Part shown: positions 36,922 to 48,304 of the stretch, one piece after another
Layout: every line of letters begins with the position of its first letter
Numbering within the stretch: the stretch's first letter is position 1
Source of the DNA: Streptococcus uberis
GTDB lineage: Bacteria > Bacillota > Bacilli > Lactobacillales > Streptococcaceae
NCBI RefSeq assembly: GCF_000785785.1
Contig: NZ_JRQN01000014.1
Coordinates: 1 to 54,279 of the forward strand
Direction: 5' to 3'
Length of the DNA: 54,279 bases
The notes under the pieces: generated by a model
The model's database searches: none
Told to the model about the DNA's origin: nothing
Seen by the model: only the letters and a program-made list of their open reading frames with translations
Position numbers and translations under genes: made by a program

Positions 36922-38199
36922 ATGAAATTACAAAAACCAAAAGGAACTCAGGATATTCTTCCTGCAGAAGCTGCCAAATGGCAGTATGTTGAACAAGTTG
37001 CACGTGAAACATTTAAAAAGTACAATTATGGTGAAATTAGAACACCTATGTTTGAACACTATGAAGTCATCAGTCGTTCAGTTGGTGATACGACTGATAT
37101 TGTTTCTAAAGAAATGTATGACTTTAATGATAAAGGTGGTCGTCACATTACTTTACGTCCAGAAGGTACAGCTCCTGTTGTGCGTTCATATGTGGAAAAT
37201 AAACTATTTGCTCCAGAAGTGCAAAAGCCACTTAAAATGTACTATATTGAACCAATGTTTCGTTATGAACGTCCACAAGCAGGTCGCCTTCGTCAATTCC
37301 ATCAGATTGGGGTAGAATGCTTTGGTTCAGCTAATCCTGCTACAGATGTTGAAACAATGGCTATGGCCTATGATTTGTTTGATGCACTTGGTATCCCTAA
37401 TCTGAAACTGTCGATTAACAGCTTAGGAAATCCTTCAAGTCGCACAGCTTATCGCCAAGCGTTAATTGACTTTTTAACACCACTAAAAGCAAATTTATCA
37501 AAAGATAGTCAACGTCGTCTAGAAGAAAATCCGTTACGGGTTTTGGATTCTAAAGAAAAAGAGGATATTGAAGCCGTTAAAAATGCGCCATCTATCTTAG
37601 AGTTCTTGGATGAAGAAAGTCAGGCTCACTTTGACGGTGTTCGTGACATGTTAGATATGTTAGGTATTTCTTACACGATTGACACTAATATGGTTCGTGG
37701 TTTGGATTATTATAATCACACGATTTTTGAAGTCATCACCGAAATTGAAGGATCTGAATTGACAGTTTGTGGTGGCGGTCGTTATGATGGTTTAGTAACC
37801 TACTTCGATGGACCAGAAACAGCTGCATTCGGCTTTGGACTTGGCTTAGAGCGTCTCCTAATGATTATCGACAAATTAGGAATTGAGCTTCCAATTGAAG
37901 AAAACTTAGACCTTTATATGGCTGTTCTTGGGGATGGGGCCAATAGCAAAGCCCTAGAGTTAATTCATGCCATCCGTCGTCAAGGATTTAAAGCAGAACG
38001 TGACTATCTAGGTCGTAAGATTAAAGCACAATTCAAGTCCGCGGATGTCTTTAAAGCTAAAGCCATTATCACTTTAGGTGACAGTGAAGTTGAGGCTGGT
38101 AAGGTGACCATCAAAAACAATCAAACGCGTCAAGAGTTAGCGGTAACTTTTGAAGAATTAATGACTGACTTTGCAGCTGTGCTAGCAAAACTAAATTAA
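36922..38199 (+). CDS. hisS: Histidine--tRNA ligase
   Basis: Class II aminoacyl-tRNA synthetase charging tRNA-His. From [14 protein letters not shown] the protein is 425 residues. Motif 2 is [21 protein letters not shown], the His-A loops are [11 protein letters not shown] and CGGGRYDGL, and motif 3 is [10 protein letters not shown]; the anticodon-binding domain is C-terminal. I use the ATG at 36922 by family alignment; an upstream in-frame TTG at 36886 would add 12 residues that are not family-like. No strong Shine-Dalgarno site precedes either start. Upstream 36784-36921 holds a weak extended -10 promoter (36806-36811) and no T-box. Confidence 0.95.
   Translation: MKLQKPKGTQDILPAEAAKWQYVEQVARETFKKYNYGEIRTPMFEHYEVISRSVGDTTDIVSKEMYDFNDKGGRHITLRPEGTAPVVRSYVENKLFAPEVQKPLKMYYIEPMFRYERPQAGRLRQFHQIGVECFGSANPATDVETMAMAYDLFDALGIPNLKLSINSLGNPSSRTAYRQALIDFLTPLKANLSKDSQRRLEENPLRVLDSKEKEDIEAVKNAPSILEFLDEESQAHFDGVRDMLDMLGISYTIDTNMVRGLDYYNHTIFEVITEIEGSELTVCGGGRYDGLVTYFDGPETAAFGFGLGLERLLMIIDKLGIELPIEENLDLYMAVLGDGANSKALELIHAIRRQGFKAERDYLGRKIKAQFKSADVFKAKAIITLGDSEVEAGKVTIKNNQTRQELAVTFEELMTDFAAVLAKLN
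36996..37011. promoter_or_regulatory. Candidate ParB site (parS) inside hisS
   Basis: AGTTGCACGTGAAACA matches TGTTNCACGTGAAACA except at the first base. Confidence 0.75.
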
Positions 38200-38208
38200 A
38201 AATAGAGG

Positions 38209-38234
38209 AGACGTGAGAGTTTTCACGTCTTTTT
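38209..38234 (+). terminator. Terminator of hisS
   Basis: AGACGTGA (38209-38216) pairs with TCACGTCT (38223-38230), followed by TTTT. Confidence 0.85.
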
Positions 38235-38315
38235 CTGTTTGTAAAACTGTGAACCATAATCTTCTCAATGATTTTCAGAAAGTCCTCGTAAAAGGTGGGG
38301 TTTTTAGTGCCTTTT

Positions 38316-38324
38316 TGTTATAAT
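38316..38324 (+). promoter_or_regulatory. Extended -10 promoter of aspS
   Basis: TG-T-TATAAT (38316-38324) lies 32 bases before aspS. There is no clear -35, as usual for extended -10 promoters. Confidence 0.55.
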
Positions 38325-38356
38325 GGTAGGGACTAAAAAAGTATTGGAGTAATAGA

Positions 38357-40105
38357 ATGAAACGAAGCATGTATGCAGGACGTGTTCGATCAGAACATAT
38401 CGGACAAGAAATCACCCTAAAAGGTTGGGTAAGTCGTCGTAGAGACTTAGGTGGTCTTATTTTTATCGACTTACGAGATCGTGAAGGAATCATGCAGCTT
38501 GTTATTAATCCAGAGGAAGTTTCAAGTGAGCTTATGGCTATGGCTGAAGGTTTACGAAGTGAATATGTGATTGAAGTAACTGGTCAAGTTGAAGCGCGTC
38601 AACAAGCCAACGACAACTTAGCAACTGGACAAGTTGAACTGAAAGTAATAAGTTTAACTATTTTGAATACTTCTAAAACAACGCCATTTGAAATCAAAGA
38701 CCAAGTGGAAGTCAGTGATGACACGCGCTTACGTTATCGTTATCTTGATTTGCGCCGTCCAGAGATGTTAGAAAATTTCAAATTACGTGCTAAGGTAACC
38801 CATTCAATCCGCAATTATCTTGATGACTTAGAATTTATTGATGTGGAAACACCAATGTTAACAAAATCAACACCTGAGGGTGCGCGTGATTACTTGGTGC
38901 CAAGTCGTGTTAGCCAAGGCCATTTTTATGCCTTACCACAAAGTCCACAAATCACAAAACAGTTGTTGATGAACTCAGGCTTTGACCGTTATTATCAAAT
39001 TGTTAAATGCTTCCGTGATGAGGACCTTCGCGGTGACCGTCAACCAGAATTTACCCAAGTTGACTTAGAAACATCATTCCTTGATGACAATGAGATTCAA
39101 GATATTGTTGAAGGTATGATTTCTAAAGTCATGAAAGAAACAAAAGGTATTGATGTTACGCTACCTTTCCCACGGATGGCTTATGACACAGCAATGAACC
39201 AATATGGTTCAGATAAACCAGATACCCGTTTTGAGATGCTTTTACAAGACCTTACTGAACTTGTAAAGGATGTTGACTTTAAAGTCTTCTCTCAAGCAGA
39301 AACAGTAAAAGCAATTGTTGTCAAAGGCAAAGCAGACAGCTACTCACGCAAGGACATTGATAAATTGACTGAGTACGCTAAACAATTTGGTGCCAAAGGC
39401 TTAGCTTGGTCAAAAGTTGTTGATGGACAATTAACTGGTCCAGTTTCTAAATTCTTAGTGCCAGTTGCTGATCAATTAACAAGTCACTTAGTTGCTGGTG
39501 AAGGCGATTTAATCCTTTTTGTGGCAGATAGTTTAGAAGTAGCTAATAATACACTAGGTGCGTTAAGGACACGCATTGCTAAAGAACAAGATTTAATCGA
39601 TCAATCACAATTTAATTTCTTATGGGTTGTTGACTGGCCAATGTTTGAATGGTCTGAAGAAGAAAATCGCTATATGTCAGCTCACCACCCATTCACCTTG
39701 CCAACAAAAGAAACAGTCGACTACTTAAATGGCGATCTTGCCAAAGTTCGCGCCGTAGCCTATGATATTGTTCTTAATGGTTATGAATTAGGTGGCGGTA
39801 GCCTTCGTATTAATCAAAAAGACATGCAAGCAAACATGTTCAAAGCCCTAGGCTTTACAGAAGAAGATGCCAATGAACAATTTGGCTTCCTGTTAGAAGC
39901 CATGGATTATGGGTTCCCACCACACGGTGGATTGGCCATTGGACTTGACCGTTTTGTTATGTTATTAGCAGGCAAAGATAATATCCGTGAAGTGATTGCT
40001 TTCCCTAAAAATAATAAAGCGTCAGACCCAATGACACAAGCGCCAAGTTCAGTTTCTGTTAAACAATTAGAGGAATTAAGTTTACAAATACAAAATCATG
40101 ATTAA
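38357..40105 (+). CDS. aspS: Aspartate--tRNA ligase
   Basis: Class II synthetase for tRNA-Asp, and possibly also tRNA-Asn where no AsnRS or discriminating form exists. The 582-residue chain has an N-terminal OB fold ([25 protein letters not shown]), motif 2 [16 protein letters not shown], the bacterial GAD insertion (about 290-420) and motif 3 [15 protein letters not shown]. Its stop overlaps the first YitT gene by eight bases. Confidence 0.97.
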   Translation: MKRSMYAGRVRSEHIGQEITLKGWVSRRRDLGGLIFIDLRDREGIMQLVINPEEVSSELMAMAEGLRSEYVIEVTGQVEARQQANDNLATGQVELKVISLTILNTSKTTPFEIKDQVEVSDDTRLRYRYLDLRRPEMLENFKLRAKVTHSIRNYLDDLEFIDVETPMLTKSTPEGARDYLVPSRVSQGHFYALPQSPQITKQLLMNSGFDRYYQIVKCFRDEDLRGDRQPEFTQVDLETSFLDDNEIQDIVEGMISKVMKETKGIDVTLPFPRMAYDTAMNQYGSDKPDTRFEMLLQDLTELVKDVDFKVFSQAETVKAIVVKGKADSYSRKDIDKLTEYAKQFGAKGLAWSKVVDGQLTGPVSKFLVPVADQLTSHLVAGEGDLILFVADSLEVANNTLGALRTRIAKEQDLIDQSQFNFLWVVDWPMFEWSEEENRYMSAHHPFTLPTKETVDYLNGDLAKVRAVAYDIVLNGYELGGGSLRINQKDMQANMFKALGFTEEDANEQFGFLLEAMDYGFPPHGGLAIGLDRFVMLLAGKDNIREVIAFPKNNKASDPMTQAPSSVSVKQLEELSLQIQNHD

Positions 40106-41066
40106 AAAAACAACTTATAAAAAAACTATTTATAAGAAAAGTCCCTATAAAAAACGGGTAAAATACGTGATTAGTAGAGGCGCCAAACGTGTTGGTTTAT
40201 TAAATACATTAAGAAGTATTTCTAAGGAAAAATATGCAGAGAAGATTTCAGCTTCTTTACTTTACGGGATTTTATCCAGTATTGCTGTTAATATTTTTTA
40301 CCAACCAGGTCATGTCTATGCCAGTGGGGCAACAGGTTTGGCACAGATTGTATCTGCTTTGTCGGATAGATTTTTTGGGTTTGTATTTCCAATTTCTGTT
40401 GCTTACTACATCATAAATGTGCCACTAATGTTACTAGCTTGGTATAAAATTGGTCATAAATTTACCATTTTTACTTTTATCACAGTTAGTATGAGCTCCC
40501 TTTTTATCCAATTAATGCCACAGATTACCTTAACCACCGATCCCTTAATTAATGCTATTTTTGGGGGATTGGTGATGGGGTTAGGGATTGGTTATTCCCT
40601 ACGGTCAAGAATTTCAAGTGGTGGGACTGATATTGTCGGGTTAACACTGCGAAAGTCAACAGGACGAGACGTCGGTAGTATTTCATTGGCAGTCAATGGC
40701 GTTATTCTCATAATAGCGGGGATTATTTTTGGTTGGCAATATGCTCTTTACTCAATGGTTTCGATCTTCGTTTCTAGCCGTGTGACTGATGCTTTGTATA
40801 CTAAGCAGAAAAAAATGCAGGCAATGATTGTGACAGAGCATCCTGATCGCGTTATTGCTGCAATTCATAAGAAACTTCATCGAGGAGTAACTTGTATCAA
40901 TGATGCAGAAGGAACTTACAAACATATTCATAAATCAGTATTGATAACAATCTTAACACAAGAAGAATATAACTATTTTAAATGTATCATGGCCAAAGCT
41001 GATGCTAATGCTTTTATATCAATTGCAGAGAATGTACGTATTATTGGTAAGTTTGTTGATGATTAG
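40098..41066 (+). CDS. YitT family protein (first of three in tandem)
   Basis: A 322-residue YitT protein with an unusually long basic N terminus ([20 protein letters not shown], residues 3-22) before the DUF161 halves; the hallmark [23 protein letters not shown] is at about residues 154-176 and a DUF2179 tail follows. The start codon overlaps the end of aspS, suggesting translation coupled to aspS. The basic repeat of K-S/T-x-Y-K-K units is not present in its neighbours. Function unknown. Confidence 0.85.
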   Translation: MIKKTTYKKTIYKKSPYKKRVKYVISRGAKRVGLLNTLRSISKEKYAEKISASLLYGILSSIAVNIFYQPGHVYASGATGLAQIVSALSDRFFGFVFPISVAYYIINVPLMLLAWYKIGHKFTIFTFITVSMSSLFIQLMPQITLTTDPLINAIFGGLVMGLGIGYSLRSRISSGGTDIVGLTLRKSTGRDVGSISLAVNGVILIIAGIIFGWQYALYSMVSIFVSSRVTDALYTKQKKMQAMIVTEHPDRVIAAIHKKLHRGVTCINDAEGTYKHIHKSVLITILTQEEYNYFKCIMAKADANAFISIAENVRIIGKFVDD

Positions 41067-41083
41067 AAAAAACAGGAGATAAT

Positions 41084-41962
41084 ATGCCTATAGATCATAA
41101 GTTACAAATCAAAAATTTCTGCTTTATTATTTTAGGAGCAGGAATTTATGCTTTTGCATTTGTTTATTTCTATATGGCAAATAGGATTGCCGCAAATGGC
41201 TTAGCAGGTTTAACATTGGTTGCTAGGGCACTCTTTAATATTAATCCAACTATTACAGGTTATTTGATTAACCTTCCCTTAGTTTTTCTTGGCATCAAAT
41301 ATTTTGGAAAACGATCAACGGTCTATACTGTCACAGGAATTGTTTCGATGTACCTCTTTGTTTGGGTGTTTCAACAAATTCCTCTGAAGATTGATTTAGA
41401 TCATGACAGCTTAGTGGTTTCACTAATGGCAGGGATTATTGGTGGTATTGGCGGTGGGATAGTCTTCCGGACAGGCGGTACAATCGGTGGAGCTGACATT
41501 ATTGCTAAAATGGTAGAAACTAAATTTGGTTTACAGTTAAACCAAGCTCTGCTAGGAATAGATGTTTTTGTCATGATTGTTTCTTTAACCTATATTTCTT
41601 TACCCGATATGATGTACGCATTGATAGCAAGTTTTATGTATGGACGCATCGCACATTTGGTTCAAAATGGTGGCTATTCTGTTCGAGGAACCATTATCGT
41701 GTCAGAATGTTACTCTGAAATTTCCGCATTTATTATGGATGAACTGGGTAGAGGGTTAACCTATTTGAATGGTGAAGGGGCTTACTCTGCAAAAGAAAAG
41801 AAAGTAATTTATGCAGCTCTAAGTCGAACTGATGTTCGAGAACTGAAAGCTGTTGTTAATGAAATTGACCCAAGAGCTTTTATATCAATTTTTGATATGG
41901 ATGAAATTAATAGTCCTGATTTTATTATTAATAGACCGAGAAATCGGAAAAAGAAGAAATAG
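41084..41962 (+). CDS. YitT family protein (second in tandem)
   Basis: A 292-residue YitT protein: hydrophobic halves with IIGGIGGGIVFRTGGTIGGADIIAK (about residues 116-140) and a DUF2179 tail (GRGLTYLNGEGAYSAKEKKVIYAALSRTDVRELK). Very similar to the next gene, including the GVTYLxGEGAYS segment, so the pair probably arose by duplication. Follows the first paralogue by 17 bases with CAGGAGA as ribosome site. Confidence 0.87.
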   Translation: MPIDHKLQIKNFCFIILGAGIYAFAFVYFYMANRIAANGLAGLTLVARALFNINPTITGYLINLPLVFLGIKYFGKRSTVYTVTGIVSMYLFVWVFQQIPLKIDLDHDSLVVSLMAGIIGGIGGGIVFRTGGTIGGADIIAKMVETKFGLQLNQALLGIDVFVMIVSLTYISLPDMMYALIASFMYGRIAHLVQNGGYSVRGTIIVSECYSEISAFIMDELGRGLTYLNGEGAYSAKEKKVIYAALSRTDVRELKAVVNEIDPRAFISIFDMDEINSPDFIINRPRNRKKKK

Positions 41963-41996
41963 CTAGTTTGCCTCATATTGAAGCAACTAGTTTTTT
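41963..41996 (+). terminator. Terminator-like hairpin between YitT genes 2 and 3
   Basis: CTAGTTTGC (41963-41971) pairs with GCAACTAG (41983-41990) with one bulge, followed by six T residues. It may end or attenuate transcription between the two paralogues. Confidence 0.65.
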
Positions 41997-42017
41997 GTGG
42001 AAGTATGAGGTAAGGTA

Positions 42018-42896
42018 ATGACTAATATGGAAGTCTTAAATAAACTAAGAAAACTAGTGCTGATAACACTTGGAGTAGCTATCTATGCCTTTGGCTTTGT
42101 TAATTTTAATATGGCAAATCGATTGGCAGAAGGTGGAGTAGCCGGTATTACCTTGATTTTGCATGCCATGATAGGTATCAATCCAGCTTATTCATCTCTA
42201 ATTCTAAACATTCCTTTATTTATTTTAGGGGCTAAAATTTTTGGGAAGCGGTCGCTCTTCTTGACAATATATGGAACAGTTACAATGTCTATTTTCATCT
42301 GGCTCTGGCAGAAGATTCCTATTGCTATGGGATTAGAACAAGATATGATGTTAGTTTCTGTTATTGCAGGTCTGTGTGCAGGACTTGGTAGTGGCATTGT
42401 TTTTCGTTATGGAGCAACGACTGGTGGGACTGATATTATTGGTCGTATTGCAGAAGAAAAGTTTGGAATTAAGTTGGGCCAGACTTTGCTTTTCATTGAT
42501 GCCTTGGTCTTAGTAGCATCCTTATCATATATTGATTTGAAACATATGCTGTATACTTTGGTCGCTTCATTTGTATTTAGTCAAGTCATTACAGTTGTAC
42601 AAAATGGAGGCTACACTATTCGTGGTATGATAATCATTACAAAACATTCTAAAGCAGCTGCCTCAGCAATTCTAACAGAAATAAATCGAGGGGTTACCTA
42701 TTTGAAAGGTGAAGGGGCTTACTCTGGAAATGAGTACAATGTCATGTATATTACCTTAAGTCCAAATGAAGTAAGAGATGTTAAACGGATTTTGGCTGAT
42801 CTTGATCCGGATGCCTTTATTTCAATTGTTGATGTTGATGAAGTGATTAGTTCAGATTTCAAAATTCGCCGCAAGAATTATGATAAGCCAGTCTAA
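42018..42896 (+). CDS. YitT family protein (third in tandem)
   Basis: A 292-residue YitT protein with GLCAGLGSGIVFRYGATTGGTDIIGRIAEEKFG (about residues 116-148) and a DUF2179 tail ending in RRKNYDKPV. Close in sequence to the second paralogue, more distant from the first and from the one at 459. Separated from the second by 55 bases containing a terminator-like hairpin, so it may be expressed at a different level. Confidence 0.87.
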   Translation: MTNMEVLNKLRKLVLITLGVAIYAFGFVNFNMANRLAEGGVAGITLILHAMIGINPAYSSLILNIPLFILGAKIFGKRSLFLTIYGTVTMSIFIWLWQKIPIAMGLEQDMMLVSVIAGLCAGLGSGIVFRYGATTGGTDIIGRIAEEKFGIKLGQTLLFIDALVLVASLSYIDLKHMLYTLVASFVFSQVITVVQNGGYTIRGMIIITKHSKAAASAILTEINRGVTYLKGEGAYSGNEYNVMYITLSPNEVRDVKRILADLDPDAFISIVDVDEVISSDFKIRRKNYDKPV

Positions 42897-42898
42897 AA

Positions 42899-42927
42899 AA
42901 AACAGTTCACAAGGAACTGTTTTTTTT
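42899..42927. terminator. Bidirectional terminator between yitT-3 and argS
   Basis: AAAACAGTTC (42899-42908) pairs with GAACTGTTTT (42914-42923), with A tract before and T tract after. Confidence 0.9.
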
Positions 42928-44615
42928 TACATTTTTTCTGGTGCTTCAACGCCAAGTAGACGAAGGGCTTCTTTAAGGACGATACCGGTTGAGTAGCATA
43001 GGGCTAATCTACTGTCACGTTCATCACTCTCATCAAGAATGTGAGTGTGTGCATAGTATTTGTTAAACGCTTGGGCTAACTGGATAGCATATTTTGCAAT
43101 GATTGAAGGATCATATTTATCAGCAGAACGTTTGATTATTTTACTGAATGATTGCAATAACTTGATAATTTCCCAGCTTTCAGAGTCATTTAGTGAATAG
43201 TTGGCACTAGCATCTGGAGTAAAATTAGCTTTGCGTAAAATTGACTGAATACGTGCATAGGCATATTGAACATAAGGACCAGTTTCACCTTCAAATGATA
43301 CCATCGCTTCTAAATCGAAGTCATAGCCGTTGTCACGATCAGTTTTCAAGTCATAGAATTTAATGGCACCAATACCAACTTGTTTTGCAACTTCTTCTTT
43401 GTTTTCCAAATTAGGGTTTTTTGCTTCAATCTGAGTAAGAGCACGAGCAACTGCTTCGTCAAGTGTTGGTTCAAGTAAGATGATATTACCTTTACGTGTT
43501 GATAATTTTTTCTTATTCTTAGTTACTAGACCAAATGAAACGTGAACCATGTCGTCAGACCAGTCAAATCCCATTTCTTTAAGAACTGCTTTAAGTTGTT
43601 TAAAGTGATGAGACTGTTCCTGACCTACAACATAGATATTTTTTACAAAATTAAATGTACGTTTACGGTACATAGCTGTCGCCATATCACGAGTGATGTA
43701 AAGTGTAGCACCATCCGATTTTTTGATTAGTGCTGGTGGAAGATCATATTTTTCAAGATCCACAATTTGAGCACCTTTTGATTCTTTTAGTAACCCTTTT
43801 TCTTCAAGGATTTGGATTCCTTCATCCATTTTGTCATTGTAGAAAGACTCACCATGGAAATGTTCAAAGGAAACGTTTAATTTGTCATAAATACGATTAA
43901 ACTCAATTAAACTTTCATCACGGAACCATTTCCAAAGCTCCCAAGCATCTTCATCGCCATCTTCAAGTTTCTTGAACCATTGACGTGCTTCTTCGTCAAG
44001 CTCAGGTTTTTCTTCTGCTTCGGCATTGATACGGACATACAATTTCAAAAGTTCAGCAATGGGATCTGCCTCAACAGTAGCTTTATCACCCCATAACTTG
44101 TAAGCAACAATCAACATCCCAAATTGTTTACCCCAGTCACCTAAGTGATTGATTCTGAAAGTATTATAGCCTAATTTTCTGTAAGTTGAGCTAATTGAAT
44201 CAGCAATAACTGTTGAACGTAAGTGGCCTACTGAGAAAGGTTTAGCAATGTTTGGACTAGACATGTCTAGAGTAATATTTTGACCATCTCCAATGTGTTG
44301 TTGACCAAAATCAGTTTTTTCAGTAATAACTTCCTTCAATACTTCTTGTGAGATGAGTGCTTTATCTAAGAAAAAATTAATATATGGACCCACAGCAACA
44401 ACTTTTTCAAATTGATCTGCATTAATTTTTTCAGCAAGCTCACTTGCAATCATTTGAGGGGCTTTACGAAGGACTTTTGCCAAGCTAAAGGCTGGAAAGG
44501 CTAAGTCACCCATTTCAGAATTTTTTGGTGTTTCAATTAAGTTAATAATGGTATCTTGTTCCAAGTCTGGAACAACTTTTGCAATTTCATTTGCAACGAG
44601 AGTTTTAGTATCCAT
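42927..44615 (-). CDS. argS: Arginine--tRNA ligase
   Basis: Class I synthetase charging tRNA-Arg. From [12 protein letters not shown] it has 562 residues. The HIGH motif is in [16 protein letters not shown] (about 120-135); the KMSKS loop is degenerate (KKLSTRKGN), as usual for ArgRS; the anticodon-binding helical domain is C-terminal. I use the ATG at 44613-44615, preceded by AGGAG seven bases upstream; the upstream in-frame codon at 44642 lacks one. Divergent from argR, its possible regulator. Confidence 0.96.
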   Translation of the reverse strand: MDTKTLVANEIAKVVPDLEQDTIINLIETPKNSEMGDLAFPAFSLAKVLRKAPQMIASELAEKINADQFEKVVAVGPYINFFLDKALISQEVLKEVITEKTDFGQQHIGDGQNITLDMSSPNIAKPFSVGHLRSTVIADSISSTYRKLGYNTFRINHLGDWGKQFGMLIVAYKLWGDKATVEADPIAELLKLYVRINAEAEEKPELDEEARQWFKKLEDGDEDAWELWKWFRDESLIEFNRIYDKLNVSFEHFHGESFYNDKMDEGIQILEEKGLLKESKGAQIVDLEKYDLPPALIKKSDGATLYITRDMATAMYRKRTFNFVKNIYVVGQEQSHHFKQLKAVLKEMGFDWSDDMVHVSFGLVTKNKKKLSTRKGNIILLEPTLDEAVARALTQIEAKNPNLENKEEVAKQVGIGAIKFYDLKTDRDNGYDFDLEAMVSFEGETGPYVQYAYARIQSILRKANFTPDASANYSLNDSESWEIIKLLQSFSKIIKRSADKYDPSIIAKYAIQLAQAFNKYYAHTHILDESDERDSRLALCYSTGIVLKEALRLLGVEAPEKM

Positions 44616-44900
44616 CTGTATTCTCCTAAAATAGTTTGTCACTTCATTTTATCATATTTTAATAAAATAAACGAGCAATCGATTGAGAAATTATACCATA
44701 AATCTGAGCAGTAAAACAGTCAATTAATAAAAAGCTCGAAATTTTGATAGAAAAACAATATTTTTGGAAAAAATAGATAAAAAGTCAATTTGCTCTGTAA
44801 AATATATTGATATATCCTAAAAATTAATAAGAATAAGATGAAAAAAAAAGAGAAATTTGATATAATCTAGGGGATAATTATACAATTAGGGTGGAATCTT

Positions 44901-45338
44901 ATGAATAAAATTGAGCGTCAAAATCATATTAAGCAGATTATTCAAACTCAGCATATTGGAACCCAAGAAGACATTAAAGCCTACCTTCAAAAAGAAGGAA
45001 TAAGTGTGACCCAAGCAACACTCTCAAGAGATTTAAGAGAGATAGGTCTCTTAAAATTACGAGATGATAAGGGAAAATTATATTATAGTTTATCAGAACC
45101 AATGGCAACACCTTTTAGTCCTGATGTTAGATACTATGTTCAAAAGGTTGACCGAGCTGGTTTTATGCTTGTCTTACATACTAATCTTGGGGAGGCAGAT
45201 GTTTTAGCTAACCTAGTTGATAGTGATAATATTGATGATGTTTTGGGAACAATTGCTGGCGCAGATACCTTATTAATTATTTGTCGCAATGAAGAAATTG
45301 CCCAAAGATATGAAAAAGATCTGGCTGCCAGCCTATGA
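44901..45338 (+). CDS. argR: Arginine repressor ArgR
   Basis: A 145-residue arginine-sensing regulator: an N-terminal winged helix ([19 protein letters not shown]…[17 protein letters not shown]) and a C-terminal hexamerisation/arginine-binding domain with the [14 protein letters not shown] motif. The 285-base divergent region with argS has TGA-TATAAT (44858-44866) as an argR promoter, and an ATTATACAAT stretch next to it that could be part of an ARG box. It starts the argR-ylbF-mutS operon. Confidence 0.93.
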   Translation: MNKIERQNHIKQIIQTQHIGTQEDIKAYLQKEGISVTQATLSRDLREIGLLKLRDDKGKLYYSLSEPMATPFSPDVRYYVQKVDRAGFMLVLHTNLGEADVLANLVDSDNIDDVLGTIAGADTLLIICRNEEIAQRYEKDLAASL

Positions 45339-45688
45339 CACATTATCAAGAGTCATTAAACCAATTAATTGAGGCAATCGAGAACCACAGTAGCATTAAG
45401 GATTTTAAAGCTATTAGTCAAAATAGCCAGTTTTTAGAAAAATATAAGAAGGATGCTTATTTGATGAAATTTAATCAGCAGAATGCCCTCTTATTTAATA
45501 AATTTGAAAAAACAAATGCGGCTAAACAGTCAGAGATGGAAGCTAGAAAATTGCAAGATAGCTTAGAAAATCAGCTATTAATTGATGATTATAGACAAAA
45601 AATGCAAGATGCCAGTGATTTAATTCAATATGTAACCAAAACCATTGAAGAGAAAATTAATAAGGAGATGAAGGATGACCGAACCTAA
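45335..45688 (+). CDS. YlbF/YmcA-family protein
   Basis: A 117-residue all-helical protein of the YlbF/YmcA (DUF964) group, with the characteristic heptad-like Q/K-rich sequence and [18 protein letters not shown]. In Bacillus these form the Y-complex that tunes RNase Y. Start overlaps the argR stop (ATGA), and the end overlaps mutS by 14 bases, so all three are coupled. Confidence 0.82.
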   Translation: MTHYQESLNQLIEAIENHSSIKDFKAISQNSQFLEKYKKDAYLMKFNQQNALLFNKFEKTNAAKQSEMEARKLQDSLENQLLIDDYRQKMQDASDLIQYVTKTIEEKINKEMKDDRT

Positions 45689-48228
45689 AGTTTCTCCTGG
45701 AATGCAACAGTATCTGGACATAAAAGAAAATTATCCAGATGCTTTTTTGCTTTTTAGGATGGGTGACTTTTACGAATTATTTTATGAAGATGCTGTTAAA
45801 GCAGCACAAATACTAGAAATTGGCTTAACCAGTCGCAATAAAAATGCTGAAAACCCAATTCCAATGGCAGGCGTACCTCACCATTCAGCACAACAATATA
45901 TCGATGTCTTAATTGAACAAGGTTATAAAGTAGCTATTGCCGAACAAATGGAAGATCCCAAAAAAGCTGTCGGCGTTGTTAAACGTGAAGTGGTCCAAGT
46001 GATTACTCCGGGAACAGTTGTTGATTCAGCCAAACCAACAAGTTCCAATAACTTCTTAGTAGCCATTGACTATAATGGTAGCAATTATGGATTAGCCTAT
46101 ATGGACCTAGCTACTGGGGAATTCTTTGTAACTGCTTTAGAAGATTTTGCAAGCATCTGCAGTGAAATCTTAAATTTGAAAGCCAGAGAAGTTCTGGTTG
46201 GATATGAACTAACTGATCAAGAAGAAGAGATTTTAGTTAAACAATACAATCTCTTGCTATCTTATGAAACAGAAGAAATAGATGGTAGCAAACTGCTAGA
46301 TAATAATCTCTCAGCTATTGAAAAAATGGTCGCAAGTAAATTACTAGCCTATGTTCACCACACGCAAATGCGTGACTTAATTCATTTGCAAAAAATAGTG
46401 CACTATGAAATAAAAGACTATTTACAAATGTCCTATGCGACTAAATCAAGTTTGGACTTATTAGAAAATGCTAGGACTGGAAAGAAACATGGTAGTCTCT
46501 ACTGGTTATTAGACCAAACCAAGACTGCAATGGGGATGCGTCTTCTACGAGCTTGGATTGATCATCCTCTAATCAGTAAAGAGGCAATTATACAGCGTCA
46601 AGAAATTATTCAAGTTTTCCTGGATAACTTCATTGAACGATCAGATTTAAGTGATAGCTTAAAAGGCGTTTATGATATTGAAAGACTGTCAAGCCGTGTT
46701 TCATTTGGTAAAGTTAATCCCAAAGATCTCTTGCAATTGGGACATACCCTAGCCCAAGTACCAACAATTAAGGCAATCTTGGAAAGTATGGCTAGTCCTC
46801 ATTTAGAGGAGCTGATTGCAGGGATAGATCCAATACCAGAATTAGAACACCTGATTCAATCGGCTATTGCCCCAGATGCGCCAGCAACTATTAGTGAAGG
46901 CAATATCATCAGAACTGGTTTTGACCAACAATTAGATCACTATCGAAAAGTCATGAAAGAAGGTACTGGCTGGATAGCTGACATTGAAATGAAAGAGCGC
47001 CAAGCAAGTGGTATTAACAATCTTAAAATTGATTACAATAAAAAAGATGGTTATTATTTCCATGTGACCAACTCCAACTTGTCACTTGTTCCAGATCATT
47101 TCTTTAGGAAAGCAACCTTAAAAAATTCTGAACGCTATGGCACCGCAGAATTAGCTAAAATTGAAGGACAAATGTTGGAAGCCAGAGAAGAGTCGTCAAC
47201 TCTTGAGTATGATATCTTTATGCAATTAAGGACGCGTGTTGAAAGTTATATTGATCGTCTTCAGCACTTAGCAAAGTCCTTAGCTGCTGTTGATGTCCTT
47301 CAGAGTCTAGCAGTTATTGCTGAGAAGAATCACTTTATCCGACCAACTTTCACTGACCATCAAGAAATTAATATTATAAACGGTCGACACGCAGTGGTTG
47401 AAAAAGTGATGGGCGTCAAAGAGTATATTCCCAACACCATTCAATTTGATCAAGATACCAATATCCAACTCATTACAGGACCTAATATGAGTGGTAAATC
47501 GACTTATATGCGACAACTTGCTTTGACCAGTATTATGGCACAAATGGGTTCCTATGTGGCAGCAGATCTTGCAGAGATCCCTGTTTTTGATGCTATTTAT
47601 ACACGCATTGGTGCAGCTGATGACTTGATTTCTGGCCAGTCAACCTTCATGGTCGAAATGATGGAAGCCAATCAAGCCATTAAAGGCGCAAGCCCACGGT
47701 CCTTAATTCTGTTTGACGAATTGGGAAGAGGGACAGCAACTTATGATGGCATGGCGCTAGCTCAAGCATTATTGAGTTTATCCATGACCACGTGGGAGCA
47801 AAAACTATGTTTGCTACCCATTACCATGAGTTGACAGAGCTGTCAAGCCGGTTAATAAGCCTGACAAATGTGCACGTTGCAACCTTGGAAGAAAAAGGGG
47901 AAGTAACCTTCCTACATAAGATTGCTCAGGGGCCGGCGGATAAGCCTACGGAATCCACGTGGCCAAAATTGCAGGGCTACCAAAAGAACTGCTAGACCGA
48001 GCGGATGCTATTCTCCAAAAACTAGAAGGCCAATCCACTCAGTTGACACGGGTTGCTAATGCTGAGGAATCCCAACCAGCACAGTCTGACAAGAATCAAC
48101 AATTGGATCTCTTTGCCCCAGAAGGCGATGTAAACTCAGTCATTGAGCAATTGAAAGCCATGGATGTTGTCAATATGACCCCAATGGAGGCCATGACAGC
48201 CCTCTATGAACTGAAAAAGAACTTATAA
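45675..48228 (+). pseudogene. mutS: DNA mismatch repair protein MutS with two frameshifts
   Basis: The first frame encodes the mismatch-binding domain (Phe-x-Glu as FYELF near residues 36-40), lever and clamp, and the ATPase with Walker [11 protein letters not shown] and Walker [12 protein letters not shown], but stops at 47834. One base is missing near 47768 (after GMALAQA) and one near 47945 (within GPADKS). The intermediate frame has the expected FATHYHEL and [26 protein letters not shown]; the last frame has [15 protein letters not shown] and the C-terminal tail to 48228. Restoring two bases gives 851 residues, the usual streptococcal length. As written, the protein loses the switch histidine and the dimerising C terminus, so mismatch repair should fail. 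Confidence 0.9.
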
Positions 48229-48233
48229 GAAGA

Positions 48234-48260
48234 GGCAATCTGATAGAAGATTGCCCTTTT
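48234..48260 (+). terminator. Terminator of the argR-ylbF-mutS operon
   Basis: GGCAATCT (48234-48241) pairs with AGATTGCC (48248-48255), then CTTTT. An extended -10 promoter (TGT-TATAAT, 48267-48275) for mutL follows at once. Confidence 0.8.
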
Positions 48261-48304
48261 GCTTTATGTTATAATAGACCATAAGAATGCGAGGAAAAAG
48301 TAAG

